Assembly (NCBI RefSeq): GCF_024834045.1
Contig: NZ_JANUXW010000003.1
Location: forward strand, 186,001-250,000
Length of the DNA: 64,000 nucleotides
Origin: Neisseria montereyensis
GTDB lineage: Bacteria; Pseudomonadota; Gammaproteobacteria; Burkholderiales; Neisseriaceae
Direction of reading: 5' to 3'
Part shown: positions 1 through 8,271 of the stretch, in pieces
How the letters are laid out: every line of letters starts with the position of its first letter
Numbering within the stretch: position 1 is the stretch's first letter
Notes under the pieces: generated by a model
Database searches by the model: none
The model's input: the letters and a program-made list of their open reading frames with translations, nothing else
What the model was told of the DNA's origin: nothing
Made by a program: the position numbers and the translations under genes

Positions 1-766
1 CAAAGCCGGAACGCAGGCCGGGCACGTTGGAGCGTTTGGAAAGGCTGGTAAACATCACGATGCCTTTATTGCTGCGGCCGAGTTGGGCGGCGGCTTGCAG
101 GCAGCCGATGGGTTTGCGGCCTTGAAAATAGATTTCGGAATAGCATTCGTCGGAGGCGATAACGAAGCCGTAGCGGTCTTGCATGGCGAAGAGTTCGGCC
201 CATTCGTCGAGCTGCATCACGCTGCCGCTGGGATTGTCGGGCGAGCAGATAAAAACCATTTTGGTACGCTGCCAGATGTCTTCGGGTATGTTTTTCCAGT
301 CGGGGGTAAAGCGGGGCGGGCGGTTGTTGGTGAAATAGATTTCGCCGCCGCCGAGCAGGGTGGCGCCTTCGTAAACCTGATAAAAAGGGTTGGGGCTGAT
401 AACGATGGGCTTGGGGCCGTCTGAAGTGGGATCCAGCACCACTTGGGTAAATGAAAACAATGCTTCGCGCGAGCCGAGTACGGGCAGGATTTCGGTTTCG
501 GGGTCGAGCTGCAAACCGTCATAGCGGCGTTTGGCCCAATTGGCGCAGGCTTGGCGCAGTTCGGGCAGGCCATTGGTCATGGAATATTTTTCCAAACCGG
601 ATAATGCGGCGGTTAGCGCGTCGGTGATGATTTTGGGCGCGGGGTGTTTGGGTTCGCCGATATGCAGGGGAACGGGGGCGATGCCGGCGGGGGCGGGAAT
701 ATCTTTCAGGGCGGCGCGCAAACGGGCGAAGGGATAGGGTTTGAGTGTGTCGAGTAATGGATTCAT
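1..766 (-). CDS. dapC: Succinyldiaminopimelate aminotransferase, C-terminus cut by window edge
   Basis: PLP-dependent fold-type I aminotransferase of the lysine/DAP pathway. It transaminates N-succinyl-2-amino-6-ketopimelate to N-succinyl-LL-diaminopimelate. About 255 residues are visible, starting MNPLLDTLKPYPFARLR. They include LHIGEPKHPAP near residue 35, the substrate-loop YSMTNGLPELR near 61, the SPDNPSG motif before the central domain, and SLSKRSNVPGLRSGF, which holds the PLP lysine, at the window edge. The length and SLSKRSN motif fit the proteobacterial DapC branch rather than HisC. Transcription runs off the left end. It is divergent from hisH, with an inverted DUS pair between them. 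Family is confident; DapC against other class I aminotransferases is likely. Confidence 0.85.
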   Translation of the reverse strand, partial: MNPLLDTLKPYPFARLRAALKDIPAPAGIAPVPLHIGEPKHPAPKIITDALTAALSGLEKYSMTNGLPELRQACANWAKRRYDGLQLDPETEILPVLGSREALFSFTQVVLDPTSDGPKPIVISPNPFYQVYEGATLLGGGEIYFTNNRPPRFTPDWKNIPEDIWQRTKMVFICSPDNPSGSVMQLDEWAELFAMQDRYGFVIASDECYSEIYFQGRKPIGCLQAAAQLGRSNKGIVMFTSLSKRSNVPGLRSGF

Positions 767-827
767 AATGTTATGGATTGATGATTAATCAAAGGGCTAT
801 ATCTTAGCATTAAAAAACGCAATAGGC

Positions 828-859
828 AGGCCGTCTGAAACGATTTTTCAGACGGCCTG
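828..859. terminator. Inverted DUS pair in a divergent intergenic region
   Basis: AGGCCGTCTGAAA at 828-840 pairs with TTTCAGACGGCCT at 847-859 around a six-base loop. This is the usual Neisseria terminator design, but it lies upstream of both dapC (-) and hisH (+), so it may act on read-through or antisense transcripts or only serve uptake. Confidence 0.6.
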
Positions 860-968
860 TTTCATGAGGGGAAAAGGTGTATAACTCAAAACGGGTTATC
901 GGGCGGGTTTGTTTTTCTGCTATTATTCGGCGGTTAGAAAAAAGGCCGTCTGAAAGGATAAAGAGAAG

Positions 969-1613
969 ATGAAAGTGGCTATTGTAGATTACGGTATGGG
1001 CAATCTGCATTCGGTTTTAAAATCGGCGCAGGCGGCGCAGAAGTTGGCGGATATTCCGGCGGAAATCATATTGACCGACCGTCCCGAAGAAGTGTTTGCC
1101 GCCGATAAAGTTATTTTTCCGGGGCAGGGCGCAATGCCGGATTGTATGGCGGCTTTGCAAAAAAGCGGCTTGGGCGAAGCGGTTTCAGACGGCCTGAAGA
1201 ATAAACCTTTTTTCGGCATTTGCGTGGGCGCGCAATTGTTGTTCGACCATAGCGAAGAGGGCGACACGGCGGGCTTGGGTTGGTTTGGCGGCGAAGTGAA
1301 GCGTTTTCGCAACGATTTGCACGATGCGCATGGCGACCGCTTGAAAGTGCCGCATATGGGCTGGAACACGGTTCACCAAACGCAGGCGCACCCGCTGTTT
1401 GCCGATATTGCCCAAGATACGCGCTTTTATTTTGTGCATAGTTATTATTTTGCACCCGAGCAGTCGGATATTGTGTTGGGCACCAGCGAATATCCGGAAC
1501 CGTTTGCCTGTATTGTCGGCAAAGACAATGTTTTTGCCACGCAGTTTCATACTGAAAAAAGCCATGACGGCGGTTTATTGCTGTTGCGTAATTTTTTACG
1601 CTGGAATGGCTGA
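969..1613 (+). CDS. hisH: Imidazole glycerol phosphate synthase, glutaminase subunit
   Basis: Class I glutamine amidotransferase that supplies ammonia to HisF for closure of the imidazole ring in histidine biosynthesis. The 214-residue length is normal. The N-terminal MKVAIVDYGMGNLHSV and the PGQGAMPDC loop (51-59) are diagnostic. The catalytic triad is visible as Cys85 in GICVGAQLLF and His194/Glu196 in FHTEKS. The ATG follows an AAAGAGAAG ribosome-binding site. It is the first of the his genes here; hisA follows after about 100 bases with a DUS pair between. Confidence 0.96.
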   Translation: MKVAIVDYGMGNLHSVLKSAQAAQKLADIPAEIILTDRPEEVFAADKVIFPGQGAMPDCMAALQKSGLGEAVSDGLKNKPFFGICVGAQLLFDHSEEGDTAGLGWFGGEVKRFRNDLHDAHGDRLKVPHMGWNTVHQTQAHPLFADIAQDTRFYFVHSYYFAPEQSDIVLGTSEYPEPFACIVGKDNVFATQFHTEKSHDGGLLLLRNFLRWNG

Positions 1614-1648
1614 GTTGTGTAGTAAAATAAGCAGGTTTTTCCAACCGT

Positions 1649-1690
1649 TTCAGACGGCCTTATATATATTGAGATAAAAGGCCGTCTGAA
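1649..1690. terminator. Inverted DUS pair between hisH and hisA
   Basis: TTCAGACGGCCTT at 1649-1661 and AAGGCCGTCTGAA at 1678-1690 are complementary around a 16-base AT-rich loop. It may attenuate read-through from hisH into hisA. Confidence 0.55.
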
Positions 1691-1715
1691 TAATGATGCA
1701 GATAACGGACAGATT

Positions 1716-2465
1716 ATGTTATTGATTCCCGCGATAGATTTAAAAGAAGGGCGTTGTGTGCGCCTGAAACAGGGCTTGATGGATCAGGCAACGGTATTTT
1801 CCGACAATCCGGCAGAAACCGCGCTGCACTGGCTGAAACAGGGTGCGCGCCGTCTTCATTTGGTCGACTTAGACGGTGCTTTTGCCGGCAAGCCGAAAAA
1901 CCTTGAAGCGGTCAGCAATATTTTGCAAGAAGTGGCGAAAGATATTCCGGTGCAATTGGGCGGCGGAATCCGCGATTTGGCAACCATTGAAAAATATTTG
2001 GATTTGGGGCTGAACGATGTGATTATCGGCACGGCGGCGGTGAAAAATCCCGAATTTGTGCGCGAAGCGTGCAAAGCGTTTGAGGGGCGGATTATTGTGG
2101 GCTTGGATGCGAAAGACGGCATGGTGGCGATTGATGGCTGGGCAACGGTGACCGATTATCATGTTACCGAGTTGGGCAAACGCTTTGAAGACGACGGCGT
2201 GAACAGCATTATTTATACCGATATCGGCCGCGACGGTATGATGAGCGGTGTGAATATCGAGGCTACCGTGAAACTGGCCGAAGCCGTGCGTATCCCCGTT
2301 ATCGCTTCGGGCGGCTTAACCAATCTGGACGATATCCGCGCTTTATGTGCCGTAGAAAAAAGCGGTGTGACCGGCGCGATTACGGGCAGGGCGATTTATG
2401 AGGGCAGTATTGATTTTGCCGAAGCCCAACAATTGGCCGATTCGTTAACCGCTCAAAACGCTTAA
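1716..2465 (+). CDS. hisA: ProFAR isomerase (phosphoribosylformimino-AICAR isomerase)
   Basis: TIM-barrel isomerase that converts ProFAR to PRFAR, the substrate of HisHF. The 249-residue length is typical. Catalytic acids are Asp8 in [15 protein letters not shown] and Asp131 in [14 protein letters not shown]. Phosphate-binding motifs QLGGGIRD (about 80-87) and [10 protein letters not shown] are present. It reads in the same direction as hisH and hisF but is separated from hisF by a small membrane-protein gene and terminators, so the his genes may not form one transcript. Confidence 0.97.
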   Translation: MLLIPAIDLKEGRCVRLKQGLMDQATVFSDNPAETALHWLKQGARRLHLVDLDGAFAGKPKNLEAVSNILQEVAKDIPVQLGGGIRDLATIEKYLDLGLNDVIIGTAAVKNPEFVREACKAFEGRIIVGLDAKDGMVAIDGWATVTDYHVTELGKRFEDDGVNSIIYTDIGRDGMMSGVNIEATVKLAEAVRIPVIASGGLTNLDDIRALCAVEKSGVTGAITGRAIYEGSIDFAEAQQLADSLTAQNA

Positions 2466-2470
2466 TCAAT

Positions 2471-2512
2471 AGGCCGTCTGAAAGTTATCCATACCGATTA
2501 TTCAGACGGCCT
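2471..2512. terminator. Inverted DUS terminator after hisA
   Basis: AGGCCGTCTGAA at 2471-2482 and TTCAGACGGCCT at 2501-2512, six bases past the hisA stop, form a 12-bp stem. Confidence 0.7.
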
Positions 2513-2611
2513 ACTAATAAAATAATGAAACAGCATATATAATAAAACCTTTTGTATTATTTTAATCGTTTGCAATTTATAATTATTTATCATTTTTTTT
2601 AAGGGGTAATC

Positions 2612-2929
2612 ATGTTTCAAGCATTTATATTGGGCTTTTGGGCGGCGTGGTCGTCTGATCGCGATATTCACGCCGTTAGCGAGGGGTTGGCTTTTACCAT
2701 TTTGGCTGTTTTAATCAGCATGGGTATGGCCTTTGAAATACCGTTTATCGACGGGCAATGGGTAGCGGTGAACTGCCTGCTTTGGGCTTATGCGGCGTTG
2801 GTATTAGGCATTGTAAACCGTTTTGCGCAAAACTTTATGGGTTCGTTGGTGATGGCGGCAATCGGTGCGCTGGGTTATTATTATTTCTATCTACACTTGC
2901 CGGCATGGGTGGCGGATTGGATGGCTTAA
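2612..2929 (+). CDS. Small hydrophobic membrane protein, function unknown
   Basis: 105 residues, almost all hydrophobic. About four membrane segments are visible (roughly 5-12, 25-43, 53-72 and 77-97), ending HLPAWVADWMA. The start has a good ribosome-binding site (TTTAAGGGG, 8 bases upstream). A GGCTGC-TTCG-GCAGCC terminator follows directly, so it is probably a single-gene transcript inserted between hisA and hisF. I recognise no family. Codon use looks like its neighbours. A link to histidine synthesis is not implied by sequence. Confidence 0.7.
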   Translation: MFQAFILGFWAAWSSDRDIHAVSEGLAFTILAVLISMGMAFEIPFIDGQWVAVNCLLWAYAALVLGIVNRFAQNFMGSLVMAAIGALGYYYFYLHLPAWVADWMA

Positions 2930-2934
2930 ACACG

Positions 2935-2957
2935 GGCTGCTTCGGCAGCCTTGATTT
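2935..2957 (+). terminator. TTCG-loop intrinsic terminator
   Basis: GGCTGC at 2935-2940, a TTCG tetraloop and GCAGCC at 2945-2950, followed by TTGATTTTT. Six bases after the stop of the small membrane protein. Confidence 0.75.
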
Positions 2958-3036
2958 TTCCCACGGCTGCCGAATCATGCGGTTGTTATTGCCTTATGGG
3001 TGAAATGGTTGTTTGAAAAATAAAGGAAACAAGAAT

Positions 3037-3804
3037 ATGGCATTGGCTAAGCGAATTATCCCTTGTTTGGATGTGGATAACGGCCGTGTGGTGAAAGGCG
3101 TGAATTTTGTCGGCCTGCGTGATGCGGGCAATCCTGTCGACGTGGCCAAACGTTATAACGATGAAGGCGCGGACGAATTAACCTTTCTCGATATCACCGC
3201 TTCTTCCGATAACCGCGATACCATTTTGCATGTGATTGAAGAAGTGGCTTCGCAAGTGTTTATTCCGCTCACTGTTGGCGGCGGGGTGCGTGCAGTGGCG
3301 GATATACGCCGCTTGTTGAATGCCGGTGCCGATAAGGCCAGTATTAATACGGCGGCGGTAACCCGTCCGGATTTGGTGAATGAAGCGAGTGATTTTTTCG
3401 GTTCGCAAGCGATTGTTGTGGCGATTGATGCCAAAGCGGTGAATGCGGAAAATACCCGTTGGGAAGTGTTTACACACGGCGGCCGTACGCCTACCGGTAT
3501 TGATGCGGTGGAATGGGCGGTGAATATGCAGAAGCGCGGTGCCGGTGAGATTCTGCTCACCAGTATGGATAGAGACGGCACCAAAGCGGGCTTTAACCTG
3601 CCGCTCACCCGCGCGGTTTGCGAAGCGGTGGATATTCCGGTGATTGCATCGGGCGGCGTCGGCAATATTGCACACTTGATAGAGGGCGTGAAAGAGGGCA
3701 AAGCCGATGCGGTTTTGGCAGCGAGTATTTTCCACTTCGGCGAAGTGGGTATCCGCGAAGCCAAAGAAGCCATGCGTGCGGCCGGCATCGAAGTGCGCTT
3801 ATAA
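3037..3804 (+). CDS. hisF: Imidazole glycerol phosphate synthase, cyclase subunit
   Basis: TIM-barrel cyclase that uses ammonia from HisH to make IGP and AICAR from PRFAR. 255 residues, as usual. Catalytic Asp12 is in [17 protein letters not shown] and Asp131 in VAIDAKAVN. Phosphate loops TVGGGVRAV and ASGGVGN are present. I chose the ATG at 3037 because AAAGGAAACAAG precedes it and [12 protein letters not shown] is the family N-terminus; an in-frame TTG 24 bases upstream is less likely. Confidence 0.97.
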   Translation: MALAKRIIPCLDVDNGRVVKGVNFVGLRDAGNPVDVAKRYNDEGADELTFLDITASSDNRDTILHVIEEVASQVFIPLTVGGGVRAVADIRRLLNAGADKASINTAAVTRPDLVNEASDFFGSQAIVVAIDAKAVNAENTRWEVFTHGGRTPTGIDAVEWAVNMQKRGAGEILLTSMDRDGTKAGFNLPLTRAVCEAVDIPVIASGGVGNIAHLIEGVKEGKADAVLAASIFHFGEVGIREAKEAMRAAGIEVRL

Positions 3805-3853
3805 ACTTGTTTGAATCAGCCCGTCTGAAAAGGCGGAATAGGGAAAGCCATCC

Positions 3854-4399
3854 ATGAAAAAATCGCTGTTGGTTATTTTAATGTCGTCTTTATTGGCTGC
3901 TTGCGGTGGTGGTTCGACCGATAAAATCGGTGAGGCAGATACCGTGTTTAATTTGCTCGGTAAAAACGACCGCATTGAAATTCATGCTTTCGATGATCCG
4001 CAAGTTCAGGGCGTTACCTGTTATATTTCTTATGCGAAAAAAGGCGGCTTGAAAGAAACGGTGAATCTGGAAGAAGATGCTTCCGATGCTTCGGTATCGT
4101 GTGTTCAGACGGCCGCTCAGGTCAGCTATAACGAAGCGGACGTACTCAAGCCGCAGCAAGTCTTTAAAAAAGGTTCGAGTCTGATTTTTAAAACCTTACA
4201 GGTGATGCGCTACTACGACCCGAATCGAAAAGTGTTTTCCTATATGATTTATAGTGATAGGGTGATTGAGGGTTCGCCGAAAAATGCGATGGACGCTTTT
4301 TCATGCTATACCGGCGCACCGCTTAACGCGGCGCAATCGAATGTGCCGACAGGCAAACAGGTTTTCGGCTCGTGTTTGGTCACTGTTGCGCAAAAATAA
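3854..4399 (+). CDS. CreA-family lipoprotein
   Basis: 181 residues with a clear lipoprotein signal: MKK start, hydrophobic core, then the lipobox LLAAC with Cys17. The mature part has the CreA hallmark IEIHAFDDPQVQGVTCYIS at about 46-64 and conserved cysteines further on (VSCVQTA, FSCYTG, GSCLV). CreA proteins are periplasmic or lipid-anchored and of uncertain function. A DUS inside the gene encodes VQTA. It sits 50 bases after hisF and 34 before a TauE-type transporter, so co-transcription is plausible. Confidence 0.85.
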   Translation: MKKSLLVILMSSLLAACGGGSTDKIGEADTVFNLLGKNDRIEIHAFDDPQVQGVTCYISYAKKGGLKETVNLEEDASDASVSCVQTAAQVSYNEADVLKPQQVFKKGSSLIFKTLQVMRYYDPNRKVFSYMIYSDRVIEGSPKNAMDAFSCYTGAPLNAAQSNVPTGKQVFGSCLVTVAQK

Positions 4400-4432
4400 T
4401 CAGGCCGTCTGAAAACAACAGAGGCAACGCTT

Positions 4433-5191
4433 ATGGATTTGACTTATTGGCATTATCTGGCCATTGCGGCTTTAGGCATTTGCGCCAGCATTATCAATAT
4501 ATTGGCCGGTGGCGGTTCTAATTTTATTTTGCCGCTGCTGATGTTGTTCGGCGTGCCGCCCGATGTGGCCAATGCAAGCAACCGTGTCGGGATTTTTTTC
4601 CAATCCTTAGCCGGTATTCGCGGTTTCCAAAAAGCAGGCGTTTTGCCTACTTATGATTTGCGCGGCATTTTGTTGCCGGTCTCGGCTGGCGGTTTGGTCG
4701 GTTCTTTATTGGCTTCGGTTTTGCCCAATACTATTTTAAAACCGGCATTATTATTATGTATTCTCGGCGTGGCCATACTCACTTTTGTGAAGCCTCAGCT
4801 GTTAATGCCGTCTGAAAACATGAGCGAGCGGAAAGTATCCGAAACGCGTGCCGCATCGCTGCTTTTGTTTGGCGTGGGGATATACGGCGGCTTTGTGCAG
4901 GCGAGTGTGGCCTTTTTATTGCTGCCGGTATTGGCAGGGGTTTTGAATTACAGCCTATTGCGTGCCAATTCTTTGAAATTGGTGTGTACTTTAGCCTTTA
5001 CCATCGTTTCTTTGGTGGTATTTATCATACAGGGCAAGATTTGGTGGGATGTCGGCCTGATTCTGGCGGCAGGCAATACCATTGGTTCGCTGATTGGGGT
5101 GAAAATTGCCTTGAAACTGCCGCCTGAAAAATTAAGATTGATTTTAATGGTGATGACGGTGGTAGCCGTGATTGCGGCATTTTTGAAATAA
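4433..5191 (+). CDS. TauE/SafE-family membrane transporter
   Basis: 252-residue polytopic membrane protein with about seven to eight hydrophobic segments and two related halves. Family landmarks are GGGSNFILPLLMLFGVPP near 27-44, with the ANASNRVGIF stretch after it, and GVGIYGGFVQASVAFLLLP in the second half. Members export sulfite, sulfoacetate or related anions; the substrate here cannot be read from sequence. It follows the CreA-like gene closely. Confidence 0.85.
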   Translation: MDLTYWHYLAIAALGICASIINILAGGGSNFILPLLMLFGVPPDVANASNRVGIFFQSLAGIRGFQKAGVLPTYDLRGILLPVSAGGLVGSLLASVLPNTILKPALLLCILGVAILTFVKPQLLMPSENMSERKVSETRAASLLLFGVGIYGGFVQASVAFLLLPVLAGVLNYSLLRANSLKLVCTLAFTIVSLVVFIIQGKIWWDVGLILAAGNTIGSLIGVKIALKLPPEKLRLILMVMTVVAVIAAFLK

Positions 5192-5210
5192 ACAAAACCA
5201 TGAGCCTATG

Positions 5211-5238
5211 AAAAGTGCTTCGGCGCGGCTTTTTTGTT
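5211..5238 (+). terminator. Probable terminator after the TauE-type gene
   Basis: AAAAGTGC-TTCG-GCGCGGC followed by TTTTTTG. The stem is imperfect but has the TTCG loop and a T run. Confidence 0.4.
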
Positions 5239-5342
5239 ATGATGCCGCACCGTTAGGCATAATGGTTTTTCTACTATAAAAACAATCAAGCCTGCCTAAA
5301 TCGGCTTAATACATCATCAATCGGTTTTGAGGAGTATTGGAA

Positions 5343-5747
5343 ATGTCCGAAGCGTTATTGGATGCGGTTAAATTTGATGAAAAGGGCTTGGTTTGCGCCA
5401 TTGCCCAAGATGCGGCAACCTTGCGGGTATTGATGGTAGCATGGATGAATGCCGAAGCCCTGCAAAAAACTGCTGAAACCGGCTATGCCCATTATTACAG
5501 CCGCTCACGCGGCAAACAGTGGATGAAGGGTGAAGAATCGGGGCATACCCAAAAAGTTTTCGAGCTGCGTTTGGATTGCGACGGCGACGCGGTTATTATG
5601 TTGATCGAACAAGCCGGCGGCATTGCCTGCCATACCGGCCGGGAAAGCTGTTTCTACCGCGTTTGGCGCGACGGCGAATGGCAGATTGTCGATGCGGTAT
5701 TAAAAGACGAAAAAGAAATTTACGGACATACGCATACACACGGCTAA
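5343..5747 (+). CDS. hisI: Phosphoribosyl-AMP cyclohydrolase
   Basis: Zinc enzyme that opens the adenine ring of PR-AMP in histidine biosynthesis. About 134 residues. Motifs: [33 protein letters not shown], the DCDGDA metal site, and HTGRESCF with the zinc-ligand cysteine. The ATG at 5343 sits seven bases after GAGGAG; a TTG two codons upstream overlaps that spacer. As in many proteobacteria, HisI is separate from HisE, which follows about 100 bases on. Confidence 0.95.
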   Translation: MSEALLDAVKFDEKGLVCAIAQDAATLRVLMVAWMNAEALQKTAETGYAHYYSRSRGKQWMKGEESGHTQKVFELRLDCDGDAVIMLIEQAGGIACHTGRESCFYRVWRDGEWQIVDAVLKDEKEIYGHTHTHG

Positions 5748-5844
5748 ACATGGTTACAATAACCAGGCCGTCTGAAAAAATGATGACCTGTATTTGCTGT
5801 ATTGTGAAACAAGCATTTGCATGATTAGCCATTGAGGTAAAAAT

Positions 5845-6168
5845 ATGAGCGAACAGGTTTTAACCGAAATTCAGAATGTTATCGAAGAGCGCAAAAACAG
5901 TAGTCCCGAAACATCTTATGTTGCTGGGCTGTTGCATAAAGGCGAAGACAAAATTCTGAAAAAAGTGATTGAAGAAGCCGGCGAAGTATTGATGGCATCA
6001 AAAGATGGCGGTGGCGAGCATTTGGTTTATGAAGTGGCCGATTTATGGTTTCACACCCAAGTGTTGCTGGCACACCACGGTTTACGGGTTGAAGATGTGG
6101 TTAGCGAATTGGCACGCAGACAGGGGTTGTCGGGGCTGGTGGAAAAAGCTTCTCGGCAGGAAAGTTGA
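5845..6168 (+). CDS. hisE: Phosphoribosyl-ATP pyrophosphatase
   Basis: All-alpha MazG-like pyrophosphohydrolase that converts PR-ATP to PR-AMP. 107 residues, normal for free-standing HisE. Diagnostic helix motifs are [18 protein letters not shown] and [12 protein letters not shown] (Glu-rich Mg site), then [24 protein letters not shown] ribosome-binding site precedes the ATG. A DUS-pair terminator follows. Confidence 0.95.
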   Translation: MSEQVLTEIQNVIEERKNSSPETSYVAGLLHKGEDKILKKVIEEAGEVLMASKDGGGEHLVYEVADLWFHTQVLLAHHGLRVEDVVSELARRQGLSGLVEKASRQES

Positions 6169-6205
6169 AATTGTATTAAAATCGGCCAAACAGCAGATGC
6201 AAGAA

Positions 6206-6233
6206 GCCGTCTGAAAGCTTATTTTCAGACGGC
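6206..6233. terminator. Inverted DUS terminator after hisE
   Basis: GCCGTCTGAAA at 6206-6216 and TTTCAGACGGC at 6223-6233 around a six-base loop, about 40 bases after the hisE stop. Confidence 0.75.
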
Positions 6234-6298
6234 CTCTGTTGAAATATAAACATATTAAGCCGTCTGCAAATAAACAAACCGCTATTTTGGAGCTTCTG

Positions 6299-6622
6299 AT
6301 GACCGATTGTATTTTCTGTAAGATTGCAGATAAGCAAATCCCCGCCGATATTGTGTATGAAGACAACGATATGTTGTGCTTTAAAGATATCAATCCGGCA
6401 GCGCCTGTTCATTTGCTCTTGATTCCGAAGCAGCATTTGGTTTCTTTGGCAGAAGCCGGGCCGGAGCATGAAGCCTTATTGGGTAAAATGATGGTTAAAG
6501 TGCCTGAAATCGCCGAAGCCAATGGTTTGGGATATGGTTTTAAAACGCATATCAATACCGGCAAAGGCGGCGGGCAGGAAGTGTTTCACCTACATATTCA
6601 TATTATGGGTCGGCCGGTTTAA
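6299..6622 (+). CDS. hinT: HIT-family nucleotide hydrolase (HinT)
   Basis: 107-residue histidine-triad protein. CIFCKIADKQIPADIVYED opens the domain and VFHLHIHIMGRPV ends it; His99 is the expected nucleophile of the HLHIHI triad (97, 99, 101). HinT proteins hydrolyse AMP-lysine and other phosphoramidates. The ATG at 6299 follows TTTGGAG; the upstream in-frame extension has no family similarity. It stands between hisE and tatA, a common Neisseria arrangement. Confidence 0.93.
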   Translation: MTDCIFCKIADKQIPADIVYEDNDMLCFKDINPAAPVHLLLIPKQHLVSLAEAGPEHEALLGKMMVKVPEIAEANGLGYGFKTHINTGKGGGQEVFHLHIHIMGRPV

Positions 6623-6678
6623 GGCGGCTTTTAATTTTTTAAATATTTTAAATAATCAAATCAAAAGGATTTTACGTT

Positions 6679-6876
6679 ATGGGTAGTTTTTCTATTTGGC
6701 ACTGGGTTATCGTTTTAGTGATTGTCGTATTGGTATTCGGTACCAAAAAATTGCGCAATGTCGGTAAAGACTTAGGCGGTGCCGTGCATGATTTCAAAAA
6801 AGGTTTGAATGAAGGCGAAGAAGGCAAGAAAGAAGACATCGTAGAGCATCAAAAAGACAACGATAAATCGGCTTAA
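6679..6876 (+). CDS. tatA: Sec-independent translocase subunit TatA
   Basis: 65-residue single-span protein of the twin-arginine translocase. One N-terminal membrane helix (about 5-20) is followed by the [20 protein letters not shown] amphipathic helix and a short charged tail. TatA oligomers form the transport path for folded proteins. The stop lies three bases before tatB; AAAAGGA precedes the ATG. tatA-tatB-tatC form one tight operon. Confidence 0.96.
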   Translation: MGSFSIWHWVIVLVIVVLVFGTKKLRNVGKDLGGAVHDFKKGLNEGEEGKKEDIVEHQKDNDKSA

Positions 6877-6879
6877 AAA

Positions 6880-7434
6880 ATGTTTGATTTTGGTTTTAGC
6901 GAACTACTGCTTATCGGCGTGATTGCCCTAGTGGTGCTCGGTCCGGAACGGCTGCCCAAAGCCGCGCGGGCGGCGGGCAATCTGCTTGGGCGTGCGCAGC
7001 GCATGATCAGTAGCGTTAAAGAAGAGTTGAGCGCACATGCCGATATGGAAGAATGGCGTAAAGCCAAAAGCGAATTTGAATCGACCGCTGAACAGATACG
7101 GGGTGAAATCACCAATATCGGTTCGACGGCTCGCCAAGACCTTCACGAGATTTCAGACGGCCTAAGTGTTCCCGCATGGGAGCGGTTGCCCGAGCAACAC
7201 ACGCCGGCCGATTTCGGCTTGGATGAAAACGGTATGCCCTTGCAGGATGCTACAGAAGAAATGCAATGGAATAACGATGATATGCCGTCTGAAACAGCCA
7301 ATAGCATAGAAGGCGGCTATACTTATGCAAACAGCTTCCATACCGCTTCCATACGCAAACAAGCCATTCGGCGCAAGCGCAGTGCGCGGCCGCGCCAACG
7401 TCCCCAACCTCAGCTGCGCGTGCGCAAGAAATGA
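6880..7434 (+). CDS. tatB: Sec-independent translocase subunit TatB
   Basis: 184 residues. The N-terminal helix with MFDFGFSELLLIGVIALVVL and the LGPERLPKAARAAG hinge is the TatB signature. A coiled, charged amphipathic region and a variable, arginine-rich C-terminus (RKRSARPRQRPQP) follow. TatB binds TatC and helps recognise twin-arginine signal peptides. A DUS lies inside the gene near 7151. tatC starts six bases after its stop. Confidence 0.95.
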   Translation: MFDFGFSELLLIGVIALVVLGPERLPKAARAAGNLLGRAQRMISSVKEELSAHADMEEWRKAKSEFESTAEQIRGEITNIGSTARQDLHEISDGLSVPAWERLPEQHTPADFGLDENGMPLQDATEEMQWNNDDMPSETANSIEGGYTYANSFHTASIRKQAIRRKRSARPRQRPQPQLRVRKK

Positions 7435-7440
7435 GCAACC

Positions 7441-8187
7441 GTGTCTGAATCCGAACAACAATATTCCCAGCCCTTAGTGGAACACTTAATCGAATTACGC
7501 CGCCGTTTGATGTGGTTGATTCTCGGTGTTTTAATCTGTTTTTTGGGGCTGATGCCGTTTTCCCAACAGCTTTATACCTTTGTTGCCAATCCGTTGATGG
7601 CAACCTTGCCTGCCAATACCAGTATGATTGCCACCGATGTGGTGGCGCCGTTTTTCGTGCCGGTAAAAGTAACCTTGATGGTGGCTTTCTTATTATCACT
7701 GCCGCACACGCTGTATCAAGTATGGGCATTTGTGGCGCCGGCACTGTATCAAAATGAAAAACGCCTAATTACGCCTTTGGTGCTTTCCAGCGTGATTTTG
7801 TTTTTTACCGGTATGGCTTTTGCTTATTTTTTAGTCTTCCCGATTATCTTTAAATTCCTAGCCGGTGTAACGCCTGTCGGCGTGAATATGGCAACCGATA
7901 TTGATAAATATCTGTCGTTTGTGTTGGGGATGTTTGTCGCATTCGGCACCACTTTCGAAGTGCCGGTTGTGGTGGTATTGCTAAACCGTATGGGCGTGGT
8001 TTCCCCGGAGCAATTAAAAGTAGCGCGGCCTTATGTGATTGTCGGTGCTTTTGTGATCGCAGCGGTGATTACGCCGCCGGATATTATTTCGCAAATCATG
8101 CTGGCGGTGCCGCTGATTTTGCTCTATGAAGCCGGTTTATCGCTCTGCCGGTTTATGAAACCTGCCGATAGGGATGATGAAGATTAA
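7441..8187 (+). CDS. tatC: Sec-independent translocase subunit TatC
   Basis: 248-residue protein with six membrane helices, the receptor for twin-arginine signal peptides. PLVEHLIELRRRLMW near the N-terminus is the conserved cytoplasmic signal-peptide site. Later motifs include YQVWAFVAPALYQNEKR and VVSPEQLKVARPYVIVGAFVIAAVITPPD. I use a GTG start at 7441 because it is six bases after tatB and gives the conserved N-terminal length. Confidence 0.96.
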   Translation: MSESEQQYSQPLVEHLIELRRRLMWLILGVLICFLGLMPFSQQLYTFVANPLMATLPANTSMIATDVVAPFFVPVKVTLMVAFLLSLPHTLYQVWAFVAPALYQNEKRLITPLVLSSVILFFTGMAFAYFLVFPIIFKFLAGVTPVGVNMATDIDKYLSFVLGMFVAFGTTFEVPVVVVLLNRMGVVSPEQLKVARPYVIVGAFVIAAVITPPDIISQIMLAVPLILLYEAGLSLCRFMKPADRDDED

Positions 8188-8210
8188 GTGTATTTGAGTT
8201 ATATCATAAG

Positions 8211-8236
8211 AGGCCGTCTGAATTTTCAGACGGCCT
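8211..8236. terminator. Inverted DUS terminator between convergent tatC and truB
   Basis: AGGCCGTCTGAA at 8211-8222 and TTCAGACGGCCT at 8225-8236, then TTTG. It can serve both converging transcripts. Confidence 0.8.
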
Positions 8237-8271
8237 TTGTTTATTCATATATAAAAATTTAGTGGTTTATT

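Noticed and set aside
3153-3788. Long open frame of about 211 codons on the minus strand
   Set aside because: It is the reverse frame of hisF; the plus-strand protein has complete catalytic motifs.
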